From Desulforapulum autotrophicum (GTDB lineage: Bacteria > Desulfobacterota > Desulfobacteria > Desulfobacterales > Desulfolunaceae), in NCBI GenBank assembly GCA_020723285.1, contig DYJE01000006.1:159677-223676 (forward strand): a stretch of DNA of 64,000 nt, written 5' to 3'. The notes under the pieces were generated by a model. The model did not search any database, had not been told where the DNA came from, and saw nothing but the letters and a program-made list of their open reading frames with translations. Below are positions 18,158-27,421 of the stretch, in pieces; within the stretch, counting starts at the first letter, position 1, and each line of letters starts with the position of its first letter. A program made the position numbers and the translations under genes.

Positions 18158-19546
18158 TTACCCCTCTATCTTAATCTTAATTTCAGACTGTTTTTCAGAT
18201 GAATCGCTCTCAGGCTTTGATCCGGCAGCATTTTCCTGCAACCCCTTGTCCACGCCAAGGCCTGGGATCTGGGCAGGCTGGAGATTCACGGCCGTATCAT
18301 CAAAACGGACTTCCATCTGTTTTTTGATGAATTCCAGAGCGAACACAAGGCAGATTCCAAAAAACCCGCCCCCGAACACCGCGAAAAACAGCTTGATCAG
18401 CGCCCCCTTACTATCGGGCCTAAGGGGTACTTCCGCATGATCGAGAACCGTAATGAAGATTTTTTCTTTGGCCTCCTGGATGGTGATCTTTTCATAAGAC
18501 TCGATCAGAAGATCATTTGTCTTCTGCTGAATTTCGATATCGTGCGCCAGACGGTACAGCTGCATCCTAAGTTCGGGGACTTTGTTTAAAGGAAGAAAAT
18601 CCTTTTCCTTTCCACCCAATGTTCCGGCGTCCTGTTCGGCATCCCCGTCCAGGATTTCGATGGACCCCACCCCGGTTTTCAGCTTTTCCATTTTCAGCTT
18701 GATGGCCCTTATCTGCCGGCCCAACGCCTGAACCCTGGGATTGAGAGCCGATGCCACAGACTTGATGTATTCCAGCTCCGTTTCCTTGTTGTTCAGCCGG
18801 ATGGCCAGTTCATTGTAAGCGGTCATGCTGGCCTCGGCCTGCTGCTCCAGATCGAACACCCCGTTTTCCTGCTGGAACCTGGTCTGTTTCATTTTCAGAT
18901 CGTCCAGGACTTTCTGGGCGACTTTCAGCTTGCCTTCCAGAAAAATGCGGCTTTTTTGCACTGTCGAAAAGGAATTGGTTTTGAGGTACTCTTCCAGTTC
19001 ACGGGTGTATGTGTTGGCGATAAGCGGCGAAAGTTCGGGATTCCGAGTGGTCACCGTGATGGTGATGGTGGGGTCCTTGTCTGAGGATATGATTTTCACA
19101 AGTTTTTTCTTCAGAACCACTGCTCCCATTTTAGGGGTGGGAACCCGTTCGTCGAATTTGGTTTTCCATTCCTTTTTTTCGGAATCCCATCGTTTGGGAA
19201 ACAGGTAGGGCAGGAGCTTTGCCTTTTCAATGACCCGCACCGCCAGGGTCTCGCTTTCAAGGATCGCCAGAAGGATGTCGTTTTTCGGAGACTGGACAGC
19301 TGTTTCAAAATCGAAACCCTGCTGAACGCTTTTAATGACCCGCGAGTTGTCCACCATGTTGATGATGGAGGTGCTGGCTGAATATTTCCGGGATTGGAAC
19401 AATGAAACGACAATGACAAGCACCACAAGGACGCCAATGATCCACGCGATCATCCGCCTGTAGTTCCAGATCGTCAGGGCAAGGGCCGCCAGATCGATTT
19501 CATCATCATAGTCTTCGGTATAACGGTCATGAACAGAGTTGGGCAT
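18158..19546 (-). CDS. Wzz-type chain-length determinant / polysaccharide co-polymerase
   Basis: A 462-residue inner-membrane protein. A membrane helix follows IWNYRRMIAWIIGVLVVLV near residue 30, then a long periplasmic coiled-coil region (about 160-340), and a C-terminal membrane helix near LIKLFFAVFGGGFFGICLV. This is the Wzz/PCP topology. No cytoplasmic tyrosine-kinase domain follows, so it is a PCP-2-type protein without an attached kinase. I chose the ATG at 19546, which has a GGAG site about 10 bases upstream; the open frame extends to 19591. It would control chain length and couple to the Wza-like exporter 2 bases downstream. Confidence 0.85.
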   Translation of the reverse strand: MPNSVHDRYTEDYDDEIDLAALALTIWNYRRMIAWIIGVLVVLVIVVSLFQSRKYSASTSIINMVDNSRVIKSVQQGFDFETAVQSPKNDILLAILESETLAVRVIEKAKLLPYLFPKRWDSEKKEWKTKFDERVPTPKMGAVVLKKKLVKIISSDKDPTITITVTTRNPELSPLIANTYTRELEEYLKTNSFSTVQKSRIFLEGKLKVAQKVLDDLKMKQTRFQQENGVFDLEQQAEASMTAYNELAIRLNNKETELEYIKSVASALNPRVQALGRQIRAIKLKMEKLKTGVGSIEILDGDAEQDAGTLGGKEKDFLPLNKVPELRMQLYRLAHDIEIQQKTNDLLIESYEKITIQEAKEKIFITVLDHAEVPLRPDSKGALIKLFFAVFGGGFFGICLVFALEFIKKQMEVRFDDTAVNLQPAQIPGLGVDKGLQENAAGSKPESDSSEKQSEIKIKIEG

Positions 19547-19832
19547 GATTACAGAACTCCAGATCCTGTGTTTGACACGCTCCGGCGGCACCGCGTAAAA
19601 ACCTGATCCGACAGGAAGGGAATGTATACGATGTGGTCAACCAGGGCAAGAATAGCATCTTTGCCAATTATTCCAGGAAGTTTTGTGTTTATTGAATGAA
19701 TACTGTCCGGTCATCTGAAATGAAACGAACCGAACATAACCCAAAAATAACCCTTTGTCCACGATATTCCCGGCTTCCAATCCCTGCCCAGGACGGAGAA
19801 TCCCGCGATGAAAGCCGGTGAATCATGCAGCA

Positions 19833-20726
19833 TCATGTAGAATGGATTTCAGGAGGTTTTGTCTTCCACCGGTTGTGTACCCAGAACCACTGACTGGGAA
19901 AGGCCCGGATAACCTGCTCGATGGCCCTGTTGTATGCGGCGGTGTTGGTTACAAGGTCCGCCTCAATGTTTCCTGTGAGGACACAGGGGATCTGTTTGCC
20001 GAACATCACGCGATACCCCTTTACCTCCCTGACCATGAACACCGGAATCACCGGTGCGCCGGTCCGCATGGCCAGAAAACCGAAGCCCTTGCTGGTGCAG
20101 GTCGGTTCCCCGAAGAAATCGGCAAAAACCCCGTGGTACGTGTTGACACTCTGGTCCAGAGGAATGGCCACGCCTTCATTTCTGGAAAGAGCCCGCATCA
20201 TCTTCATGATGGCCCCGTCCTTGGCGATGAGACCCAGTCCGAAACGTGTCCTGAACTCCGTGAACAGACGTTCAAGGGGCGGAAAGTCGAGGGGTCTGTA
20301 TATGTCGTGGACTTTATACGGGATCAAAGCCGGAACAAGGGTGAGGAGTTCCCAGCTCCCCATGTGGGCCGTCAGAAACAGGACGCCTTTTTTTTGGGCG
20401 AACGCACGGTGCACATGTACAAGACCTTCGAGCCGGACGTATTTCCTTATCTCGTGCTCCTTGAGCCCCATGGCCCAGCCCAGTTCAAACACCAGCCGGG
20501 CCAGCTGCCTGAAATTTTCCCGTGCCACGTCTTTCCTCTGCCTGTCGGACATTTCAAGCCTGAAGGCCCGTTTCAGGTTATCAAGAGCCACAGTCCGGTG
20601 ACGGCGGTCCACAGCGAACCATGCGTCACCGATCATGTTCGACAGCCGGACAAACACCGGGCGCGGCAAAGAGCCTATGGCCCGAAGGGCAAGGGAGATG
20701 GTGCGGTACACCAGGATTTCAAACAC
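19833..20726 (-). CDS. LpxL/HtrB-like lipid A biosynthesis acyltransferase
   Basis: A 297-residue LPLAT protein of the lauroyl/myristoyl acyltransferase family. The catalytic H-x4-E is in FLTAHMGSWELLTL, and PLDQSVNTYHGVFADFFGEP and TGAPVIPVFMVRE are family blocks. It would add a secondary acyl chain to a lipid A precursor from acyl-ACP at the inner membrane. It starts with GTG, 4 bases after the aldolase stop, with AGAGGA overlapping the end of that gene, so the two are translationally coupled. A 286-base gap separates it from the Wzz-like gene. Confidence 0.85.
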   Translation of the reverse strand: MFEILVYRTISLALRAIGSLPRPVFVRLSNMIGDAWFAVDRRHRTVALDNLKRAFRLEMSDRQRKDVARENFRQLARLVFELGWAMGLKEHEIRKYVRLEGLVHVHRAFAQKKGVLFLTAHMGSWELLTLVPALIPYKVHDIYRPLDFPPLERLFTEFRTRFGLGLIAKDGAIMKMMRALSRNEGVAIPLDQSVNTYHGVFADFFGEPTCTSKGFGFLAMRTGAPVIPVFMVREVKGYRVMFGKQIPCVLTGNIEADLVTNTAAYNRAIEQVIRAFPSQWFWVHNRWKTKPPEIHST

Positions 20727-20730
20727 GGCG

Positions 20731-21531
20731 TCATCCTCTGTTCAGCATATCCATGGCCTCTTCGGCACTCACGTTGTCATGAACGATGGCACAGGCCGCC
20801 TTGACGAACAACGACGGATTCCGGTGCTGGAAAACGTTCCGGCCGATGGAAAGGCCTTTGGCACCGGACTTCATGGCCCCTTCGATCATGTCGAAGGTCT
20901 CACGGGTGCTGAGTTTACTGCCCCCTGCGATAAGCACAGGTGCAGGACAGCCTTCCACCACTTTGGAAAAAGACTCGGGATCTCCCGTGTAATTGGTTTT
21001 CACAAAATCGGCTCCGAGCTCGGCCCCCACCCGCGCAGCGACCTTGACCACATCAAGGGCCCGTTCGTCGGTGATTTTCGGTCCTCGGGGGTACATCATG
21101 GCAATGAGGGGCATGCCCCAGTAATTGCATTCCACGGCGATCCGCCCAAGATCCCTCAGCATGTCCGCTTCGTCGTCGTCGCCTATGTTCACATGGACAG
21201 ACACCCCGTCGGCACCCATGCGCAAGGCGTTTTCCACGGTGTTCACAAGAACCTTGCGGTTCGGACGTGTGGACAGCATGGTGGACGCGGACAGATGAAG
21301 CACAAGTCCGATGTCCTTTCCCTGGTGACGATGGCCGTACATGGGAAGGCCAATGTGGCCGATCACCGCGTTGGCCCCGCCTTCCGCCACCTGATCCACG
21401 GCTTTTGAAATATCGATGAGTCCCTCGATGGGACCCACGGTGGCTCCGTGGTCCATAGGGACAATGACGGTTTTCCCCGTGTTTCTGTTCATGATTCGTT
21501 CCATGCGAATGGCTTTGCCCACAGTGATCAT
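20731..21531 (-). CDS. Class I aldolase, probable 2-amino-3,7-dideoxy-D-threo-hept-6-ulosonate synthase
   Basis: A 266-residue FbaB/LsrF/MJ0400-type aldolase. The Schiff-base Lys is in ADFVKTNYTGDPE and the acidic partner in VIVPMDHGATVGP; APVLIAGGSKLSTRE binds phosphate. In archaea and in Desulfovibrio this family condenses aspartate semialdehyde with a sugar phosphate in the alternative route to dehydroquinate. The partner enzyme, dehydroquinate synthase II, is not next to it, so a different aldol reaction is possible. The ATG at 21531 has GGAGG 6 bases upstream; the open frame to 21597 is not needed. The next gene is the LpxL-like acyltransferase. Confidence 0.78.
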   Translation of the reverse strand: MITVGKAIRMERIMNRNTGKTVIVPMDHGATVGPIEGLIDISKAVDQVAEGGANAVIGHIGLPMYGHRHQGKDIGLVLHLSASTMLSTRPNRKVLVNTVENALRMGADGVSVHVNIGDDDEADMLRDLGRIAVECNYWGMPLIAMMYPRGPKITDERALDVVKVAARVGAELGADFVKTNYTGDPESFSKVVEGCPAPVLIAGGSKLSTRETFDMIEGAMKSGAKGLSIGRNVFQHRNPSLFVKAACAIVHDNVSAEEAMDMLNRG

Positions 21532-21797
21532 CCCAACCTCCCCAATATATAAATAAATAAACGATACGGCTTGATATCCGGTGATGATAGGTGTCATACC
21601 AGTTTATGGCTTGAAATCAAAACACAAAATATTGAACCCGGTCAATGAACCGGCCACCGCCTCGGATCCAAGGTTTCCCCCTTTTCCCCGAAGAATTGTC
21701 CGGCCCTGATCCATAGGCTGTTTTTTTTAAATTGCCCTGAACTCCGAAACAATGTATTTTTTAAATATTCATTCCCACCCAACAGGAATCACATACC

Positions 21798-23291
21798 ATG
21801 GCAGACACATCCGAATCCAAAAGGCCCCAGGTCCTCATCATCGACGATAACCGGCTGCTCCGGGAAACCATGAAGCGTCTCGTGGATAAAATGGACTGCG
21901 AATGCCATGTGTCGGAAAATCTTGCAGAAGGGCTGAAACTGCTGAACAACCGGTCCATCGATGTGGTCTTTCTCGATGTCTGCCTTCCGGACGGCAACGG
22001 CATAGAACACATCGACGACATCCGCAGGACACCCTCCGAACCCGACGTCATCATGCTCACCGGTGAAACAGATCCTGACAGGGCTGAACTGTCCATTCAG
22101 AAAGGCGTCATCGATTATCTGGTCAAACCCATATCTTTTGAATCCACCCTGAAAAGCCTAGGCCGGGCTCTGACATACCGAGCTGAAAAAAGACTTGAAA
22201 AAGATTTCACCCATCTCGACATGTCCGGCGTGGTGGGGTCAAGCCCTGTTCTCGGCCCCTGCTTCGAAACCGTGGCCCAGGCTGCGAAAACCGACTCCAA
22301 TGTCCTTATCACCGGGGAAACGGGCACGGGAAAAGAGCTCTTCGCCAGGGTCATTCACACGAACAGCCGACGTGTCAAAGCCCCCTTTGTCATTGTAGAC
22401 TGCGCATCACTGACGAAAAGCCTGGTGGAAAGCATCCTGTTCGGCCACCGGAAAGGGGCCTTCACCGGGGCCACCAGCGACAGAACAGGTCTTGTGGAAT
22501 CCGCTCACAAAGGCACGCTGTTTCTTGATGAAATCGGCGAACTGCCCCTGTCCATCCAGAAAACATTCCTGCGGGTCCTTCAGGAAAAACGGTTCAGGCC
22601 GGTGGGAGACACCCGTGAGGTCTCAAGCGATTTCCGCCTGATCGCGGCCACCAACAAGAACCTCCAGGCCATGGTTCAAACCCGCGCCTTCCGGCAGGAC
22701 CTGCTGTTCCGTCTGGCAACCGTCACGCTGGACCTGCCCCCCTTAAGGAAACGACGGGAAGACATCCCGGATCTCGCCGATTTTCATATCCGGGAGCTGT
22801 GCGCCCGGTACTCGTATGCTGAAAAAACCCTCGATCCCGACGCCCTTTCCGTTCTCTGCGGTTATTCATGGCCCGGAAACGTCCGCCAGCTGTTCAACGC
22901 CCTTGAAAGATCCGCCATCGCCTCCGGAAAAAGCAGCATCATCCGCACCATGGATCTGCCGCAGGAAATCCGCATTGAAGTGACGCGGTCGGTTCTTGAA
23001 AAAAAACTTGAACGCGAGGATCTGAAACGCCAGCTGTCGGCCATGGCACCGGTCCAGAATGGGCTTGCCGAACCTGGGGCCGAACTTTTCGACGGAAAAC
23101 CGCCGGGCTTCAAGGCCTTTAAAAACAGCATGGAAAAAAAATATCTGGAGGAAATCATCCGTCGCACCGGCAACGATATCCGGCGGATTCTTGAAATATC
23201 GGGTCTTTCCCGCTCCCATTACTACGCGCTTCTGAAGAAAAACAACATCGACCCGGATACCGGAGAAGGCGGGGACACCCCGTGTCTTTGA
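21798..23291 (+). CDS. NtrC-family sigma-54-dependent response regulator
   Basis: A 497-residue regulator. The receiver has IIDDN and phospho-acceptor Asp60 in VVFLDVCLPDGNG. The AAA+ domain contains the Walker A GETGTGKE (near 173), the sigma-54 contact loop GAFTGA (near 220), and Walker B TLFLDEIGELPLS. The C-terminal Fis-type helix-turn-helix includes DIRRILEISGLSRSHYYALL. All parts of an active enhancer-binding protein are present. No partner kinase is adjacent, so it is an orphan. It could serve the sigma-54-like promoter at 8047, but nothing in the sequence links them. Confidence 0.92.
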   Translation: MADTSESKRPQVLIIDDNRLLRETMKRLVDKMDCECHVSENLAEGLKLLNNRSIDVVFLDVCLPDGNGIEHIDDIRRTPSEPDVIMLTGETDPDRAELSIQKGVIDYLVKPISFESTLKSLGRALTYRAEKRLEKDFTHLDMSGVVGSSPVLGPCFETVAQAAKTDSNVLITGETGTGKELFARVIHTNSRRVKAPFVIVDCASLTKSLVESILFGHRKGAFTGATSDRTGLVESAHKGTLFLDEIGELPLSIQKTFLRVLQEKRFRPVGDTREVSSDFRLIAATNKNLQAMVQTRAFRQDLLFRLATVTLDLPPLRKRREDIPDLADFHIRELCARYSYAEKTLDPDALSVLCGYSWPGNVRQLFNALERSAIASGKSSIIRTMDLPQEIRIEVTRSVLEKKLEREDLKRQLSAMAPVQNGLAEPGAELFDGKPPGFKAFKNSMEKKYLEEIIRRTGNDIRRILEISGLSRSHYYALLKKNNIDPDTGEGGDTPCL

Positions 23292-23325
23292 AATCATCAA
23301 CCCGCATGAGGCTTCAGGATTGGCA

Positions 23326-23352
23326 GGGCAGGCCGGAAAGCCTGCCCTTATT
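23326..23352 (+). terminator. Hairpin terminator after the NtrC-type regulator
   Basis: GGGCAGGC at 23326-23333 pairs with GCCTGCCC at 23340-23347 around a CGGAAA loop, followed by TTATTAT. The T-run is broken, so efficiency is uncertain. It lies between two convergent genes. Confidence 0.6.
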
Positions 23353-23353
23353 A

Positions 23354-23890
23354 TCACGCTTTCTGGCTTACGATAAAACCGCTGGGAGCAAGGCCGCTGG
23401 CCGATGACGTTCCCGCGATATTGGCGAGGTATGTGTTGCCGAGATTGGCGATATGCTCGGCCACGTTACTGAAATAATTGGCGTGGATCTGTTCTTCGTC
23501 GATGATGGTTTCAAAAAGTTTGGCGCTGATGCTGTCGCCGTTGTCCTGGCAGACCTTTAAAAATCCGTTGTAGGCATCCACGGTATCGTCTTCACGTTCG
23601 CCGTCGAAATTGAAAATCACATCCACGCTCTGGCGTTTTTCAATGGGGCCGATGGGGTCTGCGGTGGGTTCTCCCCCCAGCTCCTTGATGCGTTCGGCGA
23701 ACTGTTCGGAATGCCGCATCTCATCGATGGCGATAAGCTTCAGTTTGACGGCCAGTTCGCCGTAGTCCATATCGTCCAGATTGTAATGCTGGTTCATGTA
23801 CTGGTGAATGGCCTGGAGCTCCATGGCCCTGGCCTGGTTCAGAACGTCGATGACCTTCATTTTCCTTGCTTCCCTGTCTGCTTTCGACAT
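23354..23890 (-). CDS. bfr: Bacterioferritin
   Basis: A 178-residue ferritin-fold iron store. Counting from the chosen start, the ferroxidase ligands are Glu24, Glu57, His60, Glu100, Glu133 and His136. The haem-ligand Met58 lies in IDEMRHSEQ. All are offset by exactly six residues from E. coli Bfr, so both the di-iron centre and the inter-subunit haem site look intact. Desulfovibrio Bfr binds iron-coproporphyrin III; the same could hold here but cannot be read from sequence. The ATG at 23890 has AGGAGG 5 bases upstream; the open frame to 23923 is not needed. The C-terminus has an extra Gly/Ser/Ala-rich tail. Confidence 0.92.
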   Translation of the reverse strand: MSKADREARKMKVIDVLNQARAMELQAIHQYMNQHYNLDDMDYGELAVKLKLIAIDEMRHSEQFAERIKELGGEPTADPIGPIEKRQSVDVIFNFDGEREDDTVDAYNGFLKVCQDNGDSISAKLFETIIDEEQIHANYFSNVAEHIANLGNTYLANIAGTSSASGLAPSGFIVSQKA

Positions 23891-24183
23891 ATCGCCTCCT
23901 TGTGATTTTTTGTCGGTGACCATCCCATGAATTCACGTTTCACAGGGTCTTATCCGTCCATTGACCATGATGATGGGTAATGATGATTCCAACGTCAGTA
24001 AATATCGGTTTTTCAACAGTCCTGACACTATAACGGTTGAAAGACCCAAAATCAAGGGCAGTGATACCAGCCCAAAAACCAGCACATATTTTTTTCAGCT
24101 CAAGGCAAAAGCCACGAAAGCCGATTATTTTATTTGCACACACGATGTCCTATCAATCCAAGCCCAAATACCAGGAGAAAGTC

Positions 24184-26187
24184 ATGGAAACGAAAAAAAA
24201 CTCCATCGCTGTCAAACTCATCGTCGGGGGTTTGATGTGCGTTCTCATCCCCCTTGTCACCGTCAGCGTCATCTCACAGCAGTCTTCGCGCTCGGCCCTG
24301 ATCTCCATGGCCATGGAACGAACCATGGATGTGTCGAACAACCTCGCGAAACTGACCCATGCCACACTCACGGCGGAACTGAACCTTGCCAGATCCCTGG
24401 CTGCCGGAGAGCGCCAGATCAGGGTTTCCACGAGCATCAAAGAAAAGGGGATAGATAATGCCCCTGAAGAAATACCCGCGCTGTTCGAAAACCTGAAAAC
24501 AAAATTCAAGCGGATGGACAAGATTTACCAGGGGCTCTTTGTGACCGATGACAAAGGTTTCATCTACACGGGAGTGGATGAGAACGATAACGAAATCAAA
24601 GGAACGTCCGTCGCGGACAAGGAATACTTCAAACGGCTGACAGAATCCAAAGAGCCGGTCGTAAGTGAAATCGTCCGGGCGGACAAAGGGGATGGGTTCA
24701 TTTTCACGGTGTGCGCACCGGTCAAATCCGCATCCGGAGAATTCATCGGTTCCGTGGTCACCGTGGTCAAGGCCGGTTACCTCATCGACATTGTCGCAGG
24801 ACAGAAAATTGGGGCTACCGGCTACGGATACATGGTGGACCGGAACGCGGTCATCAATATCCATCCGGTCAGGGAAAACATCCTGACCCTTGACCTGAAA
24901 GTCCTCAAAGGCACAGAAACACTCGGAAACCGTCTGACCCGTGGAGCTGCGGGGTATGAAACCTACCATTACAAAGGGGATAAAAAGGTGTCCGGTTTTT
25001 CCCCGGTGGGCATCAACGGCTGGATGGTGGTCACGGCCCAGTTCATGGACGAGGTCACAGCCTCGGCCAACGCCATGCGCAACCTGACGATCATCGTCGC
25101 CCTCATCTCCGTCCTCGTCACCGTAGGGGTCATCGGATTTTCCGTAAAAATCATCGTCAGCCCCATCAATTCAGCCGTCACCAGCCTCAAGGATATCGCT
25201 CAGGGCAAAGGGGATCTCACCTTGAGGCTCACATCCCGGAGCAACGATGAAATCGGCGAACTGGCCCGCTGGTTCAATCTGTTCATGGACAAGCTCCAGG
25301 ACATGGTCGGGCAGATTTCGAAAAGTGTCGGCATGCTGACAGACTCCTCGTCGGAGCTTTTTGCTGTTTCCGAAACCATGAGCAGCACAACCCGGAAAAC
25401 ATCGGATCGGTCCGGGAATGTGGCCGAAGCCGCCAGCCACCTGAACGACAACATGATTTCCGCCGCATCGGCCATGGAGCAGTCCTGTCATAATACGGAT
25501 ATGGTGGCCAGGGCGGCTGAAGAGATGTCATCGACCATCACCGAGATTGCGCGGAATTCCGAAAAAGCCCGATCCATCTCCCATCAGGCGGCCGAGCAGG
25601 CCTCCACCAGCACAAGCCAGATGGCCCAGCTGGGCGAAGCGGCCCAGGCCATCGGACGTGTTGTAGAAACCATCAACGAAATTTCCGAACAGGTCAACCT
25701 TCTTGCCCTGAACGCCACCATCGAAGCGGCAAGAGCCGGTGAAGCGGGCAAGGGCTTTGCCGTGGTCGCCAACGAAATCAAGGAACTGGCCCGACAGACC
25801 GCCGATGCCACACGGGACATCGAAACGAAAATCGATGACATACAGAACGTCACCGAACAGACCATCCACCGGATTGACATCATCAACGGGGTCATCGGGG
25901 AAGTCAACCATGTGGTTATCGGCATTGCCTCCGCTGTGGAAGAGCAGTCAGCATCCACCTCTGAAATCGCCCTGAACGTGGCACAGGCTGCATCAGGCAT
26001 TCAGGATATCCATAAAAACCTCTCCCACAGCACAGCTCTCGCCACCGATATTTCAAAGGATATCAGCGACGTCAATACCGACACCCTGGATATCGCAAAG
26101 GCCAGCGCCCGGATCAGCCAGTCATGTAAAAATCTGTTCGATCTGGCCGACGGCCTGAAAAACATGGTCGGACAGTTCAGGATATAG
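24184..26187 (+). CDS. Methyl-accepting chemotaxis protein with Cache sensor
   Basis: A 667-residue transmembrane chemoreceptor. Helix 1 is near residues 9-30 (VKLIVGGLMCVLIPLVTVSV), followed by a periplasmic dCache-type sensor (about 40-290, with VTDDKGFIYTGVDEND and IGATGYGYMVDRNAVINIHP) and helix 2 near 305. Then come HAMP and the signalling domain with hairpin tip EQVNLLALNATIEAARAGE. Cache domains bind small organic ligands such as amino or carboxylic acids. No che genes are nearby. The ATG at 24184 has an AGGAGA site; the open frame from 24037 is upstream noise. Confidence 0.93.
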   Translation: METKKNSIAVKLIVGGLMCVLIPLVTVSVISQQSSRSALISMAMERTMDVSNNLAKLTHATLTAELNLARSLAAGERQIRVSTSIKEKGIDNAPEEIPALFENLKTKFKRMDKIYQGLFVTDDKGFIYTGVDENDNEIKGTSVADKEYFKRLTESKEPVVSEIVRADKGDGFIFTVCAPVKSASGEFIGSVVTVVKAGYLIDIVAGQKIGATGYGYMVDRNAVINIHPVRENILTLDLKVLKGTETLGNRLTRGAAGYETYHYKGDKKVSGFSPVGINGWMVVTAQFMDEVTASANAMRNLTIIVALISVLVTVGVIGFSVKIIVSPINSAVTSLKDIAQGKGDLTLRLTSRSNDEIGELARWFNLFMDKLQDMVGQISKSVGMLTDSSSELFAVSETMSSTTRKTSDRSGNVAEAASHLNDNMISAASAMEQSCHNTDMVARAAEEMSSTITEIARNSEKARSISHQAAEQASTSTSQMAQLGEAAQAIGRVVETINEISEQVNLLALNATIEAARAGEAGKGFAVVANEIKELARQTADATRDIETKIDDIQNVTEQTIHRIDIINGVIGEVNHVVIGIASAVEEQSASTSEIALNVAQAASGIQDIHKNLSHSTALATDISKDISDVNTDTLDIAKASARISQSCKNLFDLADGLKNMVGQFRI

Positions 26188-26289
26188 ACATGTCATTTTA
26201 TGAAAAATAACTCCTAAAATCCATCCTCGTCAGGCATGAGCCTGAATGGGTCATACGAGCTTCGGCTGCCCGAACGCGAGAAGAAAGTG

Positions 26290-26338
26290 AAGACATAAAG
26301 AGGACCGTGAACCTGCGGTGTCTTTATGTCTTTTTTTG
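26290..26338 (+). terminator. Strong rho-independent terminator
   Basis: AAGACATAAAGA at 26290-26301 pairs perfectly with TCTTTATGTCTT at 26321-26332, followed by an uninterrupted T-run to 26337. It sits about 100 bases after the chemoreceptor stop and ends that transcript. Confidence 0.85.
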
Positions 26339-26506
26339 TTTTCCGTTCCGGAACCCTCCCAGGGGATATTTCCCGAGAGGTTTGTCAAACCTGGAAAGCC
26401 GCTGCATGACATGATCGAATGATTTTCACACGGCATATTTTCAAAGGAACGACTCTGTGATAAAGCTCGATCAAACGGAAACACCCTTTAAAGGAAAAGA
26501 CAAACC

Positions 26507-27412
26507 ATGCCTTCTCTGAAACGATACGCCGCACTGTCCATCATGGCGGCCCTGATGACCATCGCACTCAAAACCGCTGCATACAAACTCACCGGATCGG
26601 TGGGCCTTCTTTCCGACGCCATGGAGTCTCTGGTCAACCTGGCCGGTGCCCTCATGGCTCTTGCCATGCTTACCATTGCCGCGAAACCGGCGGATGAAAG
26701 GCACCCATACGGCCACACCAAGGCCGAATATTTTTCAAGCGGCGTGGAAGGAACCCTGATCCTGGTGGCGGCGGTAAGCATCGCCTGCGCCGCCATTCAC
26801 CGGCTGATCGACCAGAAACCCCTGGAGCAGATCGGCATCGGTATGGCGGTCACCGTGGCCGCGTCACTGATCAACCTCCTCACGGCCCTTATCCTTCTCC
26901 GGGCCGGGAAAACCTACCGGTCCATCACCCTGGAAGCCAACGCCCGGCACCTCATGACCGATGTCTGGACCTCGGCGGGCGTCATCGTCGGGGTTTCCGC
27001 AGCCTACGTCAGCGGTTACGAGCAGCTTGACCCGGTGGTGGCTCTTCTGGTGGCGGCCCAGATCATCTGGTCGGGCGTCCGTATTGTCAAGGAATCCGTA
27101 CTGGGGCTGATGGACACGGCAGCCGGTCCCGAAGACATGAAAACCATTGAATCGGTTCTTGAACCTTACCGGAACCAGGGTGTCGCCTGGCATGCGCTGC
27201 GGACCCGCAAAGCCGGATCACGGATTTTTCTCTCGTTTCATGTCCTTGTTCCCGGAATATGGACGGTTCAGCAGGGCCATGATCTTCTGGAAACCATGGA
27301 AGAAAAGCTCAAAGAGGCCATTCCCCAGCTGACGGTGTTCACCCACCTGGAATCCATCGAAGACCCGGTGTGCTGGGACGACGCGGAAGTCCGCGGATTC
27401 GACATCAGGTAA
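26507..27412 (+). CDS. Cation diffusion facilitator (Zn/Fe/Mn exporter)
   Basis: A 301-residue CDF protein with six membrane segments. The metal sites are SDAMESLVNLAG in helix II and the paired DVWTSAGVIVG in helix V; HPYGHTKAEYFSS between helices II and III is the family signature. The helix II site has D-x3-N-like residues (DAMESLVN) and helix V has DVWTS, so metal choice (Zn against Fe or Mn) is uncertain. The C-terminal cytoplasmic domain ends with VFTHLESIEDP. It would export divalent metal in exchange for protons. Confidence 0.88.
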   Translation: MPSLKRYAALSIMAALMTIALKTAAYKLTGSVGLLSDAMESLVNLAGALMALAMLTIAAKPADERHPYGHTKAEYFSSGVEGTLILVAAVSIACAAIHRLIDQKPLEQIGIGMAVTVAASLINLLTALILLRAGKTYRSITLEANARHLMTDVWTSAGVIVGVSAAYVSGYEQLDPVVALLVAAQIIWSGVRIVKESVLGLMDTAAGPEDMKTIESVLEPYRNQGVAWHALRTRKAGSRIFLSFHVLVPGIWTVQQGHDLLETMEEKLKEAIPQLTVFTHLESIEDPVCWDDAEVRGFDIR

Positions 27413-27421
27413 CCGGATCTG

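Noticed and set aside
20731..21531. Fructose-bisphosphate aldolase of glycolysis
   Set aside because: Motifs fit the MJ0400/ADH-synthase and LsrF branch at least as well; no glycolytic neighbours. Left as probable, not certain.
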